A stretch of 64,000 nt of DNA from Chromera velia (lineage: Eukaryota > Sar > Chromeraceae). Under the pieces are notes generated by a model. The model was not told the DNA's origin, ran no database searches, and was given only the letters and a program-made list of their open reading frames with translations. The stretch lies in contig JAHBMJ010005763.1 in assembly GCA_018398765.1 (NCBI GenBank), positions 1-64,000 on the forward strand, read 5' to 3'. Positions within the stretch are counted from its first letter, which is position 1; each line of letters begins with the position of its first letter. A program made the position numbers and the translations under genes. Below are positions 37,796 to 49,949 of the stretch, piece by piece.

Positions 37796-40700
37796 CTAAA
37801 TTGGCTCCAACTTTCTTTTTTGTCCTTCCGGTCTCTTTTCTTGTTCAAAGAAGTCTCTGTGCACCAAAACCCAATCTCCAGGACCAACCTCCAATTCCCT
37901 GCGGTGTCGATCAAAATAGCGGGCTGCTGTCTCTCTGGCCCGCTCCAACAATTCCTTTGCCTGGGCGATCTCTGCCTTGTGCCTTGCGACGAAGTCTGCT
38001 GCAGAAGGTGACAGCGAGCTTCCCCTAACCGGCACTGCAGGCAGACGAATTGGATCAAACCCATGCGTGAATCTGTAAGGTGAGAGACCAGTCAGAGGAT
38101 GAACACTGTCTCTGTAGGCAAAATTACATGCAGGCAAAGCCTCGGCCCAATCTTCTTGATGGTCCATCACGAAACATCGCAACATCTCCCTGATCGTCCT
38201 ATTGTCTCTCTCTGTCTGTCCGTCTGTCTGTGGGTGTCGAGAGGAACTCATTTTTATTTTTGAATTCCACAGCTTCTGTAACTCTTGCCAGAAGGCAGAA
38301 ATAAAGTGAGGATCATAATCAGAGACGAGCGACCGAAACATGCTAACAGAACATACCACTCTTTCAAACACAATAGACGCAGTTTCTTCTCCTGTGATCT
38401 CCTCCCACACTAGAATAAAAAATATATCTTTTGACAGACGGTCAACCACAGACAGAATTCCATCCACAATCTTTCCCCAATACAATGTCCTCGGCAGACC
38501 AAACAGGAAGTCGAGAGAAAGACTCTTATATACAAATTCAGGGATGGGCAGCGGATTCAGCAAACCTGGTTTTTTCTGTGTTGAATGCTTTGCTCTCTGA
38601 CATACATTACAGTAAGCCACGTATTTCTTCACTGAGCGGTATATATTAGGCCAGTAAAACTTGCTGTTCACCTTCAAGAAAGTCTTCTCTGGCCCTAGGT
38701 GTCCGCCCATCACGGTGTCGTGGTGCTCTGAGATGATCTGTCTCTGCAATATATCAGTAGGGATGGCCAGACGATTTTTAAAATACAGGAGGCCATCCAT
38801 GAAAGTGAATGATTGAATTCTTATTCTCAAGTGTCGAGGTACCGGCTCTTTTGGATGGCTAAGCACCTCACACAGTTCCTGAAAGAATGTTTCCTTCTTG
38901 TATCCTCTCTTTATCTCTCTCAAGAACTCTTCATCCACGTCCACTCTCATTTCTATTCCCGCCAGAATTCTTTTCTCTCTGTCTTCTTCTTCTTCTTCTT
39001 CTTCACTCTTTTCCTCAACGTTTTCTCTTTCCTCCTCTGTCTTTCTTTTCTTCTCTGTTTCTCTATTCTCCTCTGTCTCTCTGTTTGCCTCTGTCTCTCT
39101 CTTCTCCTCTGTTTTTCTATTTACTTCTGTCTCTCTCTCTGGCTTTCTACTCAATGCATCCGCCACCCGATTTTTCGATCCCAGCACATAGCGAGGAACG
39201 ATTCCAATCTGATCAAACAACATCACCCAACGACGCATGCGCGGAGACATTTGCATCCGATCAGCAGTCGACGTGATCGTTTTCAAAGATTCATGATCGC
39301 TCCACACTTGAGTAGTACAAGAGACATACGGATGCCAAATCTTTACAGCAAACACACACGCCAAAAATTCTTTGTCTTTGATATGATAGTTCTTCTCTGC
39401 GGGGCTCATCGTTCTTAACACGAAGGCACACGGACGCAGAATTCCGACCTGTGGGTCCTTCTGCATCAACACCGCCGCGAGCGTTGAGGTCTTTTCACAG
39501 GCATCTGCAAAGACCTCAAACGGGCGGATGGGTTTGGGAACAAACAATTCCGTCACTTTCTTCACGGCTTCCTTCACTGTCTCAAAACTTGCTTGCTGCT
39601 CTTTTTTCCATTCAAACTTCACCTTCTTTTTCAGCAAGCGATACATCGGAGCAGCCTTCTTACTGAACTCGAAAATAAATCTTCTCACCCACGACGCCAA
39701 GCCAAGAAAAGAATGTAATTCACTCGTGCTCTTTGGTATAGGCCAGTTCTCAATTTCCTCTATTTTACTTTTCTCTGCCCTCACTCCCTTTTCTGAAATC
39801 TTTAATCCAAGAAAAACAACCTCTCTTTGAAAAAAATGACATTTCGAAAGCTTCGCGAACAATTTCGCTTGTCTTAACAAAAACAAAACCCGAGACAGAT
39901 GCCTTGCATGCTCTTCTCTTATCCGCAAATAAATCAAAATATTGTCAATGAAAACCGACACATATCGATCCAAACACTCACGCAATATATACTGAATGAG
40001 TCTCATTGCTGCCGGTGGAGCATTTATTAACCCAAAAGAGACAACCAACCACTCAAAATTTCCATACCGTGTCGTGAATGCTGTTTTCTGAATGTCTCCC
40101 TCCCTTACCCTCATTTGATGGTAATACTGTCTGAGATTAAGTGCAGTGAAGAATTTTGCCCCATGCAGCCGATCAATGAGGTCTTGTGGGTGAGAGAGTG
40201 GGTGTTTGTCTTTGAGTGTAATTTTGTTCAGTCCTGTGTAATCACAACACATCCTCATGCTTCCGTCTTTCTTCTGTACAAACAACACTGGAGCTGCATA
40301 CGGAGAACATGATGGGCGAATGAATTCCTGTTTCAAATATGTATCCACCTGCTTTCTCAGCTCATCCAACTCACCAAGAGAAAGACGGTAAGGTGGGCAA
40401 GCTGGGGGTGGGTGGCCGGGTTCCAAATCGATCTTGAAATCCAGCCTCTCACCCCAAGACGGAGGTAATCCTGAAAGAGAGTCAGGAAAAAGAGTTGCAT
40501 TCTCCACCACAATTCTTTTTACGTCGACAAGCACGGACGGTTTTTGAAGAAACTCACGCACCTCACTCAAATCAGGCGAAGAGAAAACAGAATAGTCAGC
40601 CGGGAGCGAAGAAAGAAAGTCATTCACTGTCTCATTACCCCCCTTTTCTTTTTCCTTCATCTCCACATTTTTTTCCTCCTCATGTATTTCATGAAGCCCT

Positions 40701-41386
40701 TGAATCCGACATGCACCAAACTCACCGGGAGAGGATCTTGTCTGCAACCACAGAATGTGGCAGACCGCCCCCTTCCAGATTGCTTGGCGTGCCTGCACAG
40801 AAGAGAGAAGAGGGGGACAATCTGAAAATTCCTCCTCCTCTTCAAGCTCTGCATCAGGCACCCAGTAAATTAATTTTCCCTTGAACCAAAAACGCAGACT
40901 TTGAGACGACCACTGTAACTCTGGCTCATACTCACACCCCCACTTTGTTCCCAAAATTAAATCATATTCCTCCAGGTTGGCCAGCATAGCACCTACTGTC
41001 TCTTGGTACCCTTGGATGCTGACCGGCACAGAGGGCGCACACTCCCGAACCGTTCGTATTTTGATCGCCTTCTTCGAAACTTTCAGCGCCCCATGTACCG
41101 GAGTTGGTCGTCTCAATCTGCACACATGGATGCGGTGGGCACGGGCAAATCTGCGATCTAGATAAATATCATCCGCTCCGGAGTCAACCAAAACTCTGAC
41201 AGGCACACCCGCCACTCGGCCAGAGTATACAAACAACCCTGGACGAAAGTCCAAATCAGAGAACAAATCGAGAGCGGAATTCAACTCTGTATCACACGTG
41301 TTTATGTGTTCGATAGGAATGTCAAACTCTTGGGGATCCCCATATATTTCTGTGCACTGACCACACTGACCACGTGTCGGGGGCAC
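37796..41386 (-). mobile_element. Pol region of the chromovirus (PR-RT-RH-IN)
   Basis: A reading frame of about 1,200 codons. An aspartic protease motif (VLVDSGADDIYLD) comes first, then reverse transcriptase (CCDYTGLNKITLKDKHPL), RNase H and an integrase with GHLGPEKTF...YWPNIYRSV and CNVCQRAK. The order PR-RT-RH-IN is that of Ty3/Gypsy. Confidence 0.92.
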
Positions 41387-41629
41387 TTCTCCCTCTTCAT
41401 AGCCCCCGTAGATCGTCCGGACTCCAGATCATCCAACGTCACGGCCACCTCTACGCTTTCCACGACCACCACGCCCTCTACCCCGAGGGCCCGAGTCTCT
41501 GTGTCCCCCCCTCCACTGCGCCTAGAAGGAGGAACCCTGCTGGGGATTACCACCGCGTGCCCACTGCCTTTCTCCTCCTTACCCCCATCTCCACGAGTCT
41601 GCATGGGAGTTGCCATAATTTGCCCAGCC

Positions 41630-42358
41630 CTATGGCCCTGGGCATCTGTTGGCACTATGACCAGACAGGCAGCAACGGAAGCACCGTCTTTCCCGGATGT
41701 AATGGGTTCTCTCGTCCGGCGTGAGTGGTGGTAGGAGCGAACGGACCCCATACAAATCCATGGGGATGGGCCCTTCCTCAGGGACAAGCGGCTGGTTACG
41801 TTGACTGCTCACCCCTCCACTCTCAGGAACGCGCAGACGAAAATCTCGGTGTCCACCACCTTTTGCTCGGGAGGAGAGGAAGGCTTCGATCTCGGCTGCC
41901 TCCTTCTGTATTTCTAACAGTGTGTATGTCTTCGCCTTCGCAACGTCGAGGGCGATGGAGTTCGGCAGTTCCTTGATGTAGTCCTCGACAACGTCTTCCT
42001 CCCACAGGTGGGGAAGCTGGCCCACCAACTGAGAGAAGGCCTCGTTGTACTTCTCCACCCCTAAGGCTTCAGTACAGTGAAGTGCCTGTAGCTTTGCCCG
42101 AGCGATACTCCTCTTCATGGTCACCTTCAGTCTCTCTGTGAGTTCAGTCTTCAGCGACTCCCAGTTCGAGAACACTCCATGCTCCTCCTGATACTTCTCA
42201 TACCATTCCTTCAAATAGGCCGGTAGCCGGCCTTTCGCCATCTTCATTTTCTTCGATTCCCTCACCTCGTTCAGCTCAAAGAAGTCTTCTACGTCCTTCA
42301 GCCATCTCTGAAGCTCCTCCCTCTTGCCAGAGAACACCAGCTTGGCGAGAAGCTCCAC
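41630..42358 (-). mobile_element. Gag of the chromovirus
   Basis: About 242 residues: WLKDVEDFFELNEV and GRLPAYLKEWY fit a Gypsy capsid, and one zinc knuckle closes the protein. Confidence 0.88.
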
Positions 42359-42741
42359 AACTTTGCTCGCATAGTGACTGGGACCAATGTCAGTGTTCGC
42401 ACCAGCAGGCGAGCTCTGAAGAATCGGAGGGGAAACCTGGGATGATAGAAAAAGGCCTGATTAGACAGCTTGAATAGCCTGTCTTTGTGCCTCCAAAGCC
42501 TGTCCCTGCAAAGTCAATTGTTGACCCTGCAAGGCCTGCGTTTCCTGAACGATGCGCATCGAATTGGACAATGTTTCAAGGGCCCCAAACACTTCTAGAA
42601 TGCCCGGAACCCCAACATTCTGCGCACCTTCCATCAGCGTATCGAGCCGAAGGAAGGAAGAGCAATTCTCAATCTGAAGCGACACTTGGAAACTTTTCTC
42701 TCCACCCTTATCTGAGGCTGGAAAGAGGCTCTACTACCAAC

Positions 42742-43063
42742 TGTAAAATGAACAGTACAATGCTATAAGGTGGTCTGAAGGTACGTCTGACCTAGAAGCG
42801 TCAGTATTCAATCTAGCCAGTCAAACAGTCTGTTGATCACTTCATGCACCAGGCTGCTCGAACCATTAACTGCATTTATTTAGCCTCGTCTCATAGCAGC
42901 CTTCACTAAAATCGATTTAATCGCGCGCGCTCATGGCCCGGCGGCAAGCCGTCTCTAAGCTGGTCCCGGTACCTATACTAGTATGCGCGCTCACGCCCCG
43001 GCAGCACCTCTCGCGCCGCCACATGTACAGCCCGACGTCTCAGCCCCAGGCACGCCCCTCACA
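42742..43063 (-). repeat. 5' LTR of the chromovirus
   Basis: Pairs with 36870-37190. On the minus strand its end is followed directly by the primer binding site. Confidence 0.9.
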
Positions 43064-43249
43064 TCATAATACTGCATCTCCCAATCGGTTGGTCCTACGA
43101 TCACCCCCGGCTCTTTCCCATTTGTTCGATCCGAGACTCCGTTAGCTTGGTGCTGCTGCTCTGATGGAGGTTGTAGAGAGATAGAAGACTGCGCTGAAGT
43201 GTGGGCAGTCCGCACGCTCCTCATCTACCGCACTGCAGGTCTCACTTCT

Positions 43250-44774
43250 GGCACACACGGCATTACACCCCCTCCATTCCCATACATCTCCCTATAAAAT
43301 GTCTCCCCTGTCTGTCCACACCCACGACATGCTAAAAATGTATGCCAGTCTGCAGTACCAATTCCTTGAACATTTGAGATCAAGTCTTCCCTTCCCAACT
43401 GAAAATAAAAAGATACATCCTCCCAATACTTGTGCTGCAGCGGATCACGCGGTGGATCTGGCGTCCTTTGTTTTTCATAAGCTGTCCGCCTTCTCTCTTT
43501 CTCTTTGGTCTTCGCTTCCCTTCTCTCTTGCTGATGCCTGGCCTGACGAGACGGTGTTAAACCATCAGACGGGACTGCCGGTTCCTCTACTCCCTCACTA
43601 ATTGGAGGCAGAGGAGACCCAGGGTTATCCGTCTCCTTCTAGACTTTTGCCTCACAGCCAGCATCTCCCTTTCATGCTTTTCCTACCTCTTTCTCTCCTT
43701 CTTTTCTTGGCGCTTTTGTTTCTGTCTCTCTGCTTTCCCCGGACTCCCACCGTCAAAGTCATTTCCCTGCCTACCTGTCTCCAAACGATTGAGCTGCGGA
43801 GATGGGCTGTGCAATCTCTGGCAGTGGATTTGCTCTCTCAATTCCCAACTCCCAACTCCATACAATGACTCAAATAAGTCCTTTCCTACATTTCCTTCTT
43901 CTTTCCTACACCTTTCGATCCGGCACAGCTCCATTGGAGCGGGCTCATTCATTTGACCATCCCCTCCGGCAGGAGCGGCCATCACAGGGGAGCTCTGACC
44001 GAAATTAAAAGTCGTCTGAGGCGTCGCAAAGATCACGCCCCCATCGGTATTGACAAACCCACTCTCTTCCTGCATTTCATACGTCTCTCCGCCTTCTTTT
44101 TGGGACGACTGACTAATATGGTCATTGTCATCGTACGCGGGCACCCCGCCACGCCAGTCATTTCCCCTACGGGACAATTCACCTCTGTCTGCCCCCTGAA
44201 AAGGCATAGCAGGGCAAGTCAGATTCATTCCAAACCCTCTCTCTCCAAGAGAAGATCCTCTGTTCTGTGCAGCCCCTTCTCTCACAAGATATTTGGACTG
44301 TGGGTTACCTAGTTGGATGATGCTGTTATTATTGGATACACCTATGGCTGCCCTAGAGATATCTGCACAGTGATTTTTCTTTCTCTTTCTCCTTCCTCCC
44401 CTCACTCTCTTCTCACCATCCTGAGGGTAAGGGGACCTGAAGACGTCAGATGATTGCTGAGTCTTTGCTCGCTCTGTCTCTTCCCTCCTCCATACAGCTT
44501 CCATCATCCTTCGGCTTTGTCAGGTTTTCTTGCTTTCTGTATCGGATCCGCATTTTCTTTTCTGCACAATGGCTTCTGCCTCAAGCTTCTCTTCCCCTGA
44601 TGAAGTGGCAGATACACTAGTCGCTCTTAGAAGTTCCTGTGCAATCTCGCGTTGGACTCCCTCTAGCAAGAAGCCTTCACCGCTCTTCTGCACATCGCGA
44701 GAAGGAACGTCTTTGAATTTCTCTAATTTTTTAACGATAGAAAAAAAATTTCTAAAGCGTTCCCAAATTGACAT
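43250..44774 (-). mobile_element. Gag-like remnant of the outer element
   Basis: Open stretches rich in Glu, Arg and Gln without a clear capsid fold, ending in a Cys-rich motif. Their position just inside the 5' LTR-like repeat and primer site supports Gag. Confidence 0.5.
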
Positions 44775-44979
44775 CTCTTCAGAAGCGGTCTGAACGTGTT
44801 AATAACTCTTTGTGCAAAGCAAAATGATTGACTGCTGTACGCCTCTATCCGAGTTAAAGGGTTTTGTGCGTAGTCAGGCAAGCTGTGGGCAGCTCCAGAT
44901 GACGGATCTCGCACTGCAAATTCACGTTTAAGAGACGGTCTGCGAATACCCCCGAGGCGATCGTGTTGCTCTGCTACCA

Positions 44980-45239
44980 CGCTAGGTGGTGGGCAGGTAC
45001 GTATCAGTGGCTAGCGTAACATACTCGACTCGTACATACAGGATCTGTCATGCCAGGTTCTTACTTCTAGATACTTCCTTACAGACTTTTATACCAAGGT
45101 TTGACTCACTACCGACTGGATGCACATGCATGTGACTTAATTGCAGAGACGCGAATACACTCGAACTGCACACATCTCGATACGGCCTGACATGCTGCGT
45201 TGCGTACCGTTGGGCAGCTGCAAGCCTCACAACGTTACG
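44980..45239 (-). repeat. Right (5') LTR-like repeat of the outer element
   Basis: Pairs with 36141-36390 and lies next to a primer-binding-site-like TGGTAGCAGAGC. Confidence 0.75.
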
Positions 45240-46929
45240 AATTCTATTTTATACTAAACTTAACTAAACTTTTTGAAGTAGCGGTTTAACATGAGACCAG
45301 TATGAGACCAGTTAGGAGTTATTAGTTTGGCTAAAAATTTGTTTTAAGATTATACGTAAATATACGTAAAATACAATTTTAATTTAATTTAAGCTAGAGC
45401 ATATACACATCATATGTTGAACTCTGGGTTGATTACTAGGTTAATCAAGCTAGAGTGAGTAAACATTTATAATAGTAAGAAGAGGATTGGTGATGCACTT
45501 CGGTCTTTAATATTACACTTCGACTAGCTCTTCAAGGCTAGCTTGAAGGGGGTCGGTACATACATCGCTGGGTTTTAGGCATGGCTGCACGCCTGTGACG
45601 GAGGGGGTACTGGAGGTTGCAAACCAATCGCTGGAAGTCTATTCCACACAAGTCTGCCTCAGACAACCGATGAAGTGACCAGATCGACGGAACAACTATA
45701 GTCAACTCAGAGAAACCAACACACTCACTGAGCTGAGTGAGCTCAGGTCGAGGCTCTGGTCCACTTTACCAGCTGACCAAAACTCATTCCAATCACCGAC
45801 CACTCATTGGCGCAGTGCAATCACTGAGAAAAAAGCATTTTCGCATGTAGGACACATTGCGCAACACTCATGAACCTTACCAACTGTGCGACTGTCCGTC
45901 TTAGTAACAGATCCCTTCCATGAAAACAACACACCCTATTCAACACGCATAGGCACGTATGTAAACAGAGAGACCAGACAGGTTTTGCTCTGCTCTTCTG
46001 CTTGTGGTGAAGTCCCCCTGAAATTCAATTTCTTCCGTCTTCGTCTTCTACACAACATTTTTGTTAGTTCTTGAATCTCTTTTATTCATTCATTTCTTCT
46101 CCCCGCAACTTTTCTCGCTTTCCCCCCCCTCCAACTGAATGGCATGCCTCTGTGGTTGTCTGACTCGCTCGCGACCTCTAAGAGAGGGGCACTGAGCCAA
46201 ATTTCCTGTGTCGGTCGAATTGAACGGAAACACAAATGCATCGATGCATTGACTTGTTGAATTCGATCCACCAGTCAGTGTCAGAGGCATAAGAGAGACC
46301 CGATAAGAAAATGGACGCTTGTGATGCGCTTGAGTTCATCGTCTGTGATGCGCTCCCGATCTTTTCAGGAAACGCACACAGAAACAAAAAACATTAAACT
46401 TACGTCTTTTCTATGCACCTCAACTTTCTCTTTTTCCCCAGTGTCTTTCTTTATGCATGCAGGTCCGCAATTCGGACGCTGCTCTCTTTTTCTTCTTGTT
46501 GTCTTTCGTTTGTCTCATTTCTCTCTCTCCCCTTTTTTTTCTCTGCATCTTTGTAAACACAGGGGTCTTTCTCTCTTTCGCACTCGGAACAAAGTCGAAG
46601 TCGCAGCTTTCAACTTTCTTTCTTTCTTTCCTCTCTTCCAGCCAACAAACTTCGCTCCACGAGAAGGAACTGGGGAGGAAACAAGGAAGCGTGTTCGAAT
46701 CACCCTCTGTACACCCACAACCAAACTCAAACAAACAACACAAAAACCCGACACACACAAAGACACAGTGTCAGTTCGACTTCTCACTCATGCAGCTCCT
46801 CCAGCTTCTAGCCGGTAGGGAGCTGCAGCATTCTTTCCCCCACCCCACGCCCCTTCTTTTGTCGTTTTCATTTCAGACACGCCCTGAGGCTCATTTCTCT
46901 ACCTGCCTGCCGAGAGAGCATGGCGATGC
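45240..46929. other. Intergenic region, no gene seen
   Basis: AT-rich to about 45500, then mixed composition. The stretch 46080-46929 lies just downstream of the membrane-protein gene and probably includes its 3' untranslated region. Short frames on both strands are pyrimidine- or purine-rich artefacts. Confidence 0.5.
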
Positions 46930-48091
46930 TCAGACAGGAACTCCGGGCACGTGCTGGTGTGCCTCGGGCTGACGGTCCTTTGAGTGGCCATAACTTCCCC
47001 CCGCCCTGTAGGTGTTGGTGGTCACCTTTCCCTGCTGTCCCTCCCCGTCAGTCGGGACAATGTGATATCTGATCATGCGGATCCTTTGGATGGACGCGGT
47101 GATCATCATCAACATGAACGCCTCAGCAACCAGCAGAAGGACTGCACCCGCCATGATGGTGCCGTAGATGCTCTGGTTGGTGGCTACCTTTCCACTCTCA
47201 GTGCACCATCTCACTGCATCCTCCGCAGCCCCGCTGTTCCCCCCGAGGTTCGGCGTCCTCAGACCAGGCAGGATCTCGCGAATGCGGTCCACAAGATCGA
47301 TGGGTCCCTTCAGGGCATCACTGATCTGGTCAATACCGTAAGCCTGGCACTGGGAGTTGATCAGCAACATCGAACCCGTGAAAGCAGAGTATGCGATGCA
47401 GATACCGATGGCAGCAAGGAAGAAGAGCCAGGTGATAAGACGGAAGATTCTCTGAATGATCTGTCCGCAGAAACAGCAGCTGCCTTGGCGACGACCAAAC
47501 AGCCTCTCCCCAGTGTGTCCCAGAGAGAGAGTCGTCGAAAGAAAGATGAAAAAACTCCAAACAGCATCAACGACAATGAAGGCAATCACACCGTTGTAGA
47601 CCCTCTGGACCTCGGCCAGAGTTGCTTCGTCTGATCGGACCTCACGGATGCCTGCAAGGAAGGAAGAAACATTGTCACGAAAATGGAGGAAGGCACGAGC
47701 AGGAAGGCATCAACGTTTCGACTTCTGACTGGATGAACATTGCAGCTGCAGCATACTCAAGCCTCACTTCACGGAAGGACAAGGAAGTGACGTGAAAGTC
47801 TGTAAGGAAAAAAAGTGGTGGGGAAAAGGAGAAAGGAGGTCGGCGAGATGGATTCTGGACTTACTTTCAGCAATCTCCTTGGCGCCTCTCGCAACCAAAA
47901 CCAAGGCCGCAACCTGCAGAGAAAAGGTTCGTGCAAACACTGTGTACATGGGATTTGGTTGGAACAGCAATCGCAAAGCTCAAATCTCGGCTCTAACAAT
48001 TGAAAAGACGCAAGAGATCAGGCCAAACGAAGTCTGTAGCGGAAAAATCCGGGTTGTACAGAGACGCTTACCTCTGCCTGCTGCATGATCA
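46930..48091 (-). CDS. Multi-pass membrane protein, unknown function
   Basis: Three exons in phase: 48091-48071 (only seven codons, MIMQQAE), 47913-47865 and 47651-46930, giving 263 residues. Hydrophobic segments are VIAFIVVDAVWSFFIFLSTT, ITWLFFLAAIGICIAYSAF and, after a polar loop of about 75 residues with Cys, IYGTIMAGAVLLLVAEAFML. A CCFCG cluster sits between the first two and is probably cytosolic and palmitoylated. The C-terminal tail is polar. The arrangement (short first loop, large loop with Cys between the last two segments) is loosely like tetraspanin-type proteins, but a fourth segment and the CCG motif are absent, so no family is claimed. Donors are GTAAGC and GTAAGT. The tiny first exon rests on frame and splice sites only. 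Confidence 0.65.
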
Positions 48092-48924
48092 TTGACTGAC
48101 CTTGACGATAAGTGCCGCGATTCCACTCCAAGGGAAGGACCGGCAACAGTCTGATCCGGATCTAGATTTGTTTCCCATGGTATTCAATTTCCTATGGGAT
48201 GTGCACAGGGGTTGTCTGATGTAAGTTTGCTGGTCGAAGGAAAGGCGACAAAGAGGTACTTTTGTTTGGCAACGGCAACAGTTGAACAGAGTTGTAAACC
48301 GGGAAAAGAGTTGGTGACGGCACGGACTTCAGATCAAGCTGGTGCTTAGTGTAGTGCGAGGTCTGCTGCGTCGATCAAGTCAAAATGCAGTTTACGAGAG
48401 AAAGTACGTAGTCAAAGAGTTTTCAGTGTTGCCGTCTCTGCGAAGTCATTCAGGATTTGTGTGGAAGATCTGCTCGCGCGTAGCGAGCTATATAGCCGAG
48501 CTGCATGACTCATTGCGCTTTCCGGGGCCATGGGGCATGCCGGGGTCCTGGCCATGCATGGGCCCTTATACGGTGCCGGGGCTCGGGGCCTTTGAGAGAG
48601 ACCAAACCGAATTTTGTGGCAGTTAAGCAGCTATGTGGTTGGCCACTAATTCTGAGATCGGCTTCAACCGTCACATCTTCAAAAAAACCAGAAGTGTGAG
48701 GTGATCGTGTGGTGTCATATATATATCTCTAGAGCAAGTGAAATGATCAAAGGACGAACTGACATGTGAAAAGTGGTCGACTGCGGACTACGCGGACCGC
48801 GGAAGTTCTGGAAGAGACTTGACGGATTCAAACAACAGTTGTTCTCTGTTGCACGAGTTTGATGGCTGAGCTTGAACTCACACAGCTCGGTTAAGTGACT
48901 GTGTGCCAAGTTTGTGTGTGTGAA
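48092..48924. promoter_or_regulatory. Divergent intergenic region with GC-rich TGCATG patch
   Basis: This lies between two genes that point away from each other, so both promoters are expected here. A GC-rich patch at 48478-48600 carries GCCATGGGGCATGCC and CCATGCATGGGCCC palindromes and TAGCGAGCTATATAGC. A similar TAGCGAGCTATG appears, inverted, in the GC-rich patch near 25250. Confidence 0.45.
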
Positions 48925-49910
48925 ATGTGGAGTCAGGAACTATGTGAAAACAGTGCCTTTTGTGGAACTCCGTCAAGCTTTCTGGCTGGAGGACGAACTG
49001 CTTCTCTGCCAGCGGGAGTGCCTCTTTCATGGAACGGTGGAGCTGGACCAGTGGACACACAGAGACAGAATGGAGGGCTGCAGCAGTCGCCGTTCGCCCC
49101 CTTCTCTGTACCAGGGTCCCCTATGATGCTTCCCATCCCTGAGAGCACAGGGCTCTTTGACCAAGGCTTGCAGTTCCCTGACACCAAGTGAGCAACACAC
49201 AGTCCACCAAAATCGGCTCTTTACATAATTCCCCCCCGGCTCTCGTTTTTCTCCTCCGCAACTGCATGCAGGCTTCCTTTCCTTTTCTCCTGTAGTCCAT
49301 CTGTTTACCATTCGTTCCCTCTCTGTCTTTGCACCATCTGCGGGATGCAAACTTGACTTCCGAAATGTTTGTGTATGGATCCTTCCGTGTGCATGGGTTG
49401 CAGCGCTTTCGTTCCTTTGACCGGCCTTGCGAGACAGCCCCTGAAGTCTGCGTTGCGGAGTCCCTTTGCCCTTCGAAGGCGCAACGCACGAGTCGCCATC
49501 TCCCCAGACCCTCCCACAGTGTTCGAGGCAAAAAGGCCCCAGGATGCGGCCGGACAGGAGACGGTCGGCACCGAAGACACCGAAATGGGCGATGCCGAGA
49601 ACGATCTTCTCCAGTACGTGGGAGACATTCCGGAAGGAATGATCCTCAGGGCTCGTAACAGGTACATCATCTCATCGATCGAGCACATGACAGGCAGGCA
49701 GGCAGGGGGGCTGGGGGGGGGCAGACAGAATAAGGTTGAGGGGAGGGAGCACTCACCCGTGGAGGGGGGGGGCAGGAGAGAGAGGGGGATAGGGAGACTC
49801 AAGAGAGGTATGGAAGAAATCAATTCAGTTTCACTTTCAGTCTCAACAACTGCACACTCGTCTGTCCTGTGTACTCTGTTTCTGTCTCTGTGTATGTGTG
49901 TATGTCTGTG

Positions 49911-49949
<39 letters not shown>

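Larger units (their letters stand above)
36870..43063 (-). mobile_element. Inner Ty3/Gypsy chromovirus
   Basis: A 6.2-kb LTR retrotransposon on the minus strand, bounded by 321- and 322-bp LTRs that begin TGT and end ACA. Gag (41630-42358) has a helical capsid-like region and a CX2CX4HX4C zinc knuckle (CFRCCLSGHSANRC). Pol (37796-41386) runs protease, reverse transcriptase, RNase H and integrase with its HHCC zinc region. A chromodomain (about 37454-37771, EVEEVLEW...SHYLVRWKGF) follows, which defines the chromovirus branch. TGGTAGTAGAGCC lies beside the 5' LTR as a primer binding site matching initiator tRNA-Met. The two LTRs differ at about 15 of 320 positions, so the insertion is moderately recent. 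It is nearly full length but appears broken, with perhaps two to four breaks. No clear target duplication was found. Confidence 0.9.
36141..45239 (-). mobile_element. Outer LTR element, Ty3/Gypsy-like remnant, interrupted by an inner element
   Basis: Direct repeats of about 250-260 bp at 36141-36390 and 44980-45239 flank this block and are clearly homologous (CGCTAGGTGGTGGGCAGGT at one edge, CACAACGTTACG at the other). Read on the minus strand, the right copy is followed directly by TGGTAGCAGAGC, complementary to the 3' end of initiator tRNA-Met, as expected of a primer binding site. Gag-like coding sequence lies at 43250-44774, including MNEPAPMELCRIERC and a Cys-rich CRGCGQTGE stretch similar to the start of the inner element's Pol. 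Most of the element is missing, and the inner chromovirus sits inside it. It is broken and older than the inner one. Confidence 0.65.

Noticed and set aside
46321-46972. Pyrimidine-rich plus-strand frames of 165 and 171 codons
   Set aside because: Low complexity, no start context, no domain, and located in the 3' flank of the minus-strand membrane gene.
49404-49661. A protein phosphatase 1 docking site as functional assignment
   Set aside because: The RVAIS core lacks the final aromatic residue of RVxF, so the resemblance is too weak to name a function.
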